Positions 6,032-6,552 of a stretch of 6,552 nt of DNA are shown here, one piece after another (position 1 is the first letter of the stretch; each line of letters starts with the position of its first letter). A program made the translations under genes and the position numbers. Under the pieces are notes generated by a model that was not told the origin of the DNA, ran no database searches, and worked only from the letters and a program-made list of their open reading frames with translations. The DNA is taken from NCBI GenBank assembly GCA_030045215.1, contig JASIBJ010000006.1, positions 1 to 6,552 of the forward strand, read 5' to 3'. This stretch comes from Streptosporangiaceae bacterium. GTDB taxonomy: Bacteria; Actinomycetota; Actinomycetes; Streptosporangiales; Streptosporangiaceae.

Positions 6032-6552
6032 ATGCGCCGGCCAGACGGCCAGACCGCCGCGATGGCACTGACCGGCCGGGCCGGGATCGCTGCCCTCGTC
6101 GGCGCCCTGGCCGTGCTCGCGGTTCGCGACGTCGCCGCGCTCATCGCGGTGAACGTGCTGATCCTCGCGGCCATCGGGGCCGACCTCGCGCTCGCGGCCG
6201 GGGTGGCGCAGCTTCGGCTCAGCCGGGACGGTGATACGAGGCTCTTGCTCGGCAGCAGTGGCACCGTCACGCTGACGATCGAGAATCCGGGACGCCGGCC
6301 ACTGCACGGGGTGGTCAGGGACGCCTGGCGGCCGAGCGCTGGCGCCGCACCGGGCCGGTCGCGGGTCAGCATTCCGGCCGGAGGCCGGATCACGCTGAGG
6401 ACCACGCTCACGCCGCAGCGTCGCGGAGACACCTCGCCGGACCGCGTCACGGTCCGGTCCCTGGGTCCGCTCAGGCTGGCCGGACGCCAGGGACACCACG
6501 AGGTGCCGTGGTCGGTTCGCGTGCTGCCGCCATTCCTCAGCCGCCGGCACCT
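6032..6552 (+). CDS. DUF58 domain-containing protein (3' end cut by window edge)
   Basis: A frame open to the right edge gives 173 complete residues with no stop. Two hydrophobic helices at about 17-31 and 35-56 anchor the N-terminus. A beta-rich region follows with LLLGSSGTVTLTIENPGRRPL, then LTPQRRGDTSPDRVTVRSLG and VPWSVRVLPPF. These are the conserved N-terminal blocks of actinobacterial DUF58 proteins; the DUF58 core, which often resembles a VWA fold, would lie beyond the window. DUF58 proteins are regular partners of MoxR ATPases. ATG 6032 is 4 nt after the MoxR stop and has GGTGA 4 nt upstream. ATG 6062 (MALTGRAG) is an equally reasonable start because many homologues that I recall begin MALTGR. 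Membrane association follows from the helices; the partner role is an inference from context. Confidence 0.9.
   Translation, partial: MRRPDGQTAAMALTGRAGIAALVGALAVLAVRDVAALIAVNVLILAAIGADLALAAGVAQLRLSRDGDTRLLLGSSGTVTLTIENPGRRPLHGVVRDAWRPSAGAAPGRSRVSIPAGGRITLRTTLTPQRRGDTSPDRVTVRSLGPLRLAGRQGHHEVPWSVRVLPPFLSRRH

Noticed and set aside
5698..6450. Minus-strand open frames opposite MoxR and DUF58
   Set aside because: No family motif is seen, and the plus strand encodes intact conserved domains throughout.

Overview
The window looks like chromosomal DNA from a high-GC actinomycete. Codon third positions are dominated by G/C, GTG starts and 4-nt stop/start overlaps are present, and the gene set is typically actinobacterial: an mtrA response regulator beside mtnA, and a DUF4129-DUF4350-MoxR-DUF58 membrane/AAA+ cluster. 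From memory, Streptomyces and related actinomycetes have the same neighbourhood, and the mycobacterial Rv3689-Rv3693 (moxR2) block resembles the right-hand part. Genus cannot be fixed from this sequence.

Layout. The left third reads leftward (minus strand). It holds mtnA (methylthioribose-1-phosphate isomerase, methionine salvage), followed with a 4-nt ATGA overlap by mtrA, an OmpR-family response regulator that runs off the left edge. A divergent intergenic region of about 200 bp separates this pair from a rightward operon. That operon encodes: (1) a multi-pass membrane protein with a Tyr/Gly/Gln/Pro repeat head and a Trp/Gln/Pro tail; (2) a one-pass DUF4129 protein; (3) a two-pass DUF4350 protein; (4) a MoxR-type AAA+ ATPase with intact motifs; (5) a DUF58 protein cut by the right edge.

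How the genes fit together. Genes 1-4 of the operon are joined by 4-nt overlaps and the fifth begins 4 nt after MoxR stops, so coordinated expression is very likely. MoxR ATPases paired with DUF58 proteins are thought to act as chaperone-like remodelling machines. The three membrane proteins upstream probably form or regulate the membrane part of the same system, but its substrate is not known. MtrA belongs to the MtrAB system controlling cell-wall and division genes in actinobacteria. Its position next to this envelope-associated operon is suggestive only.

The window is a conserved, poorly characterised actinobacterial region. I see no mobile element, CRISPR array, tRNA or rRNA, and no clear sign of horizontal transfer. 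The most unusual local structures are the 27/54-bp in-frame tandem repeat in the first operon gene, that protein's two low-complexity arms, and an AT-richer patch with a GTGA/GTAAC repeat between the divergent units.
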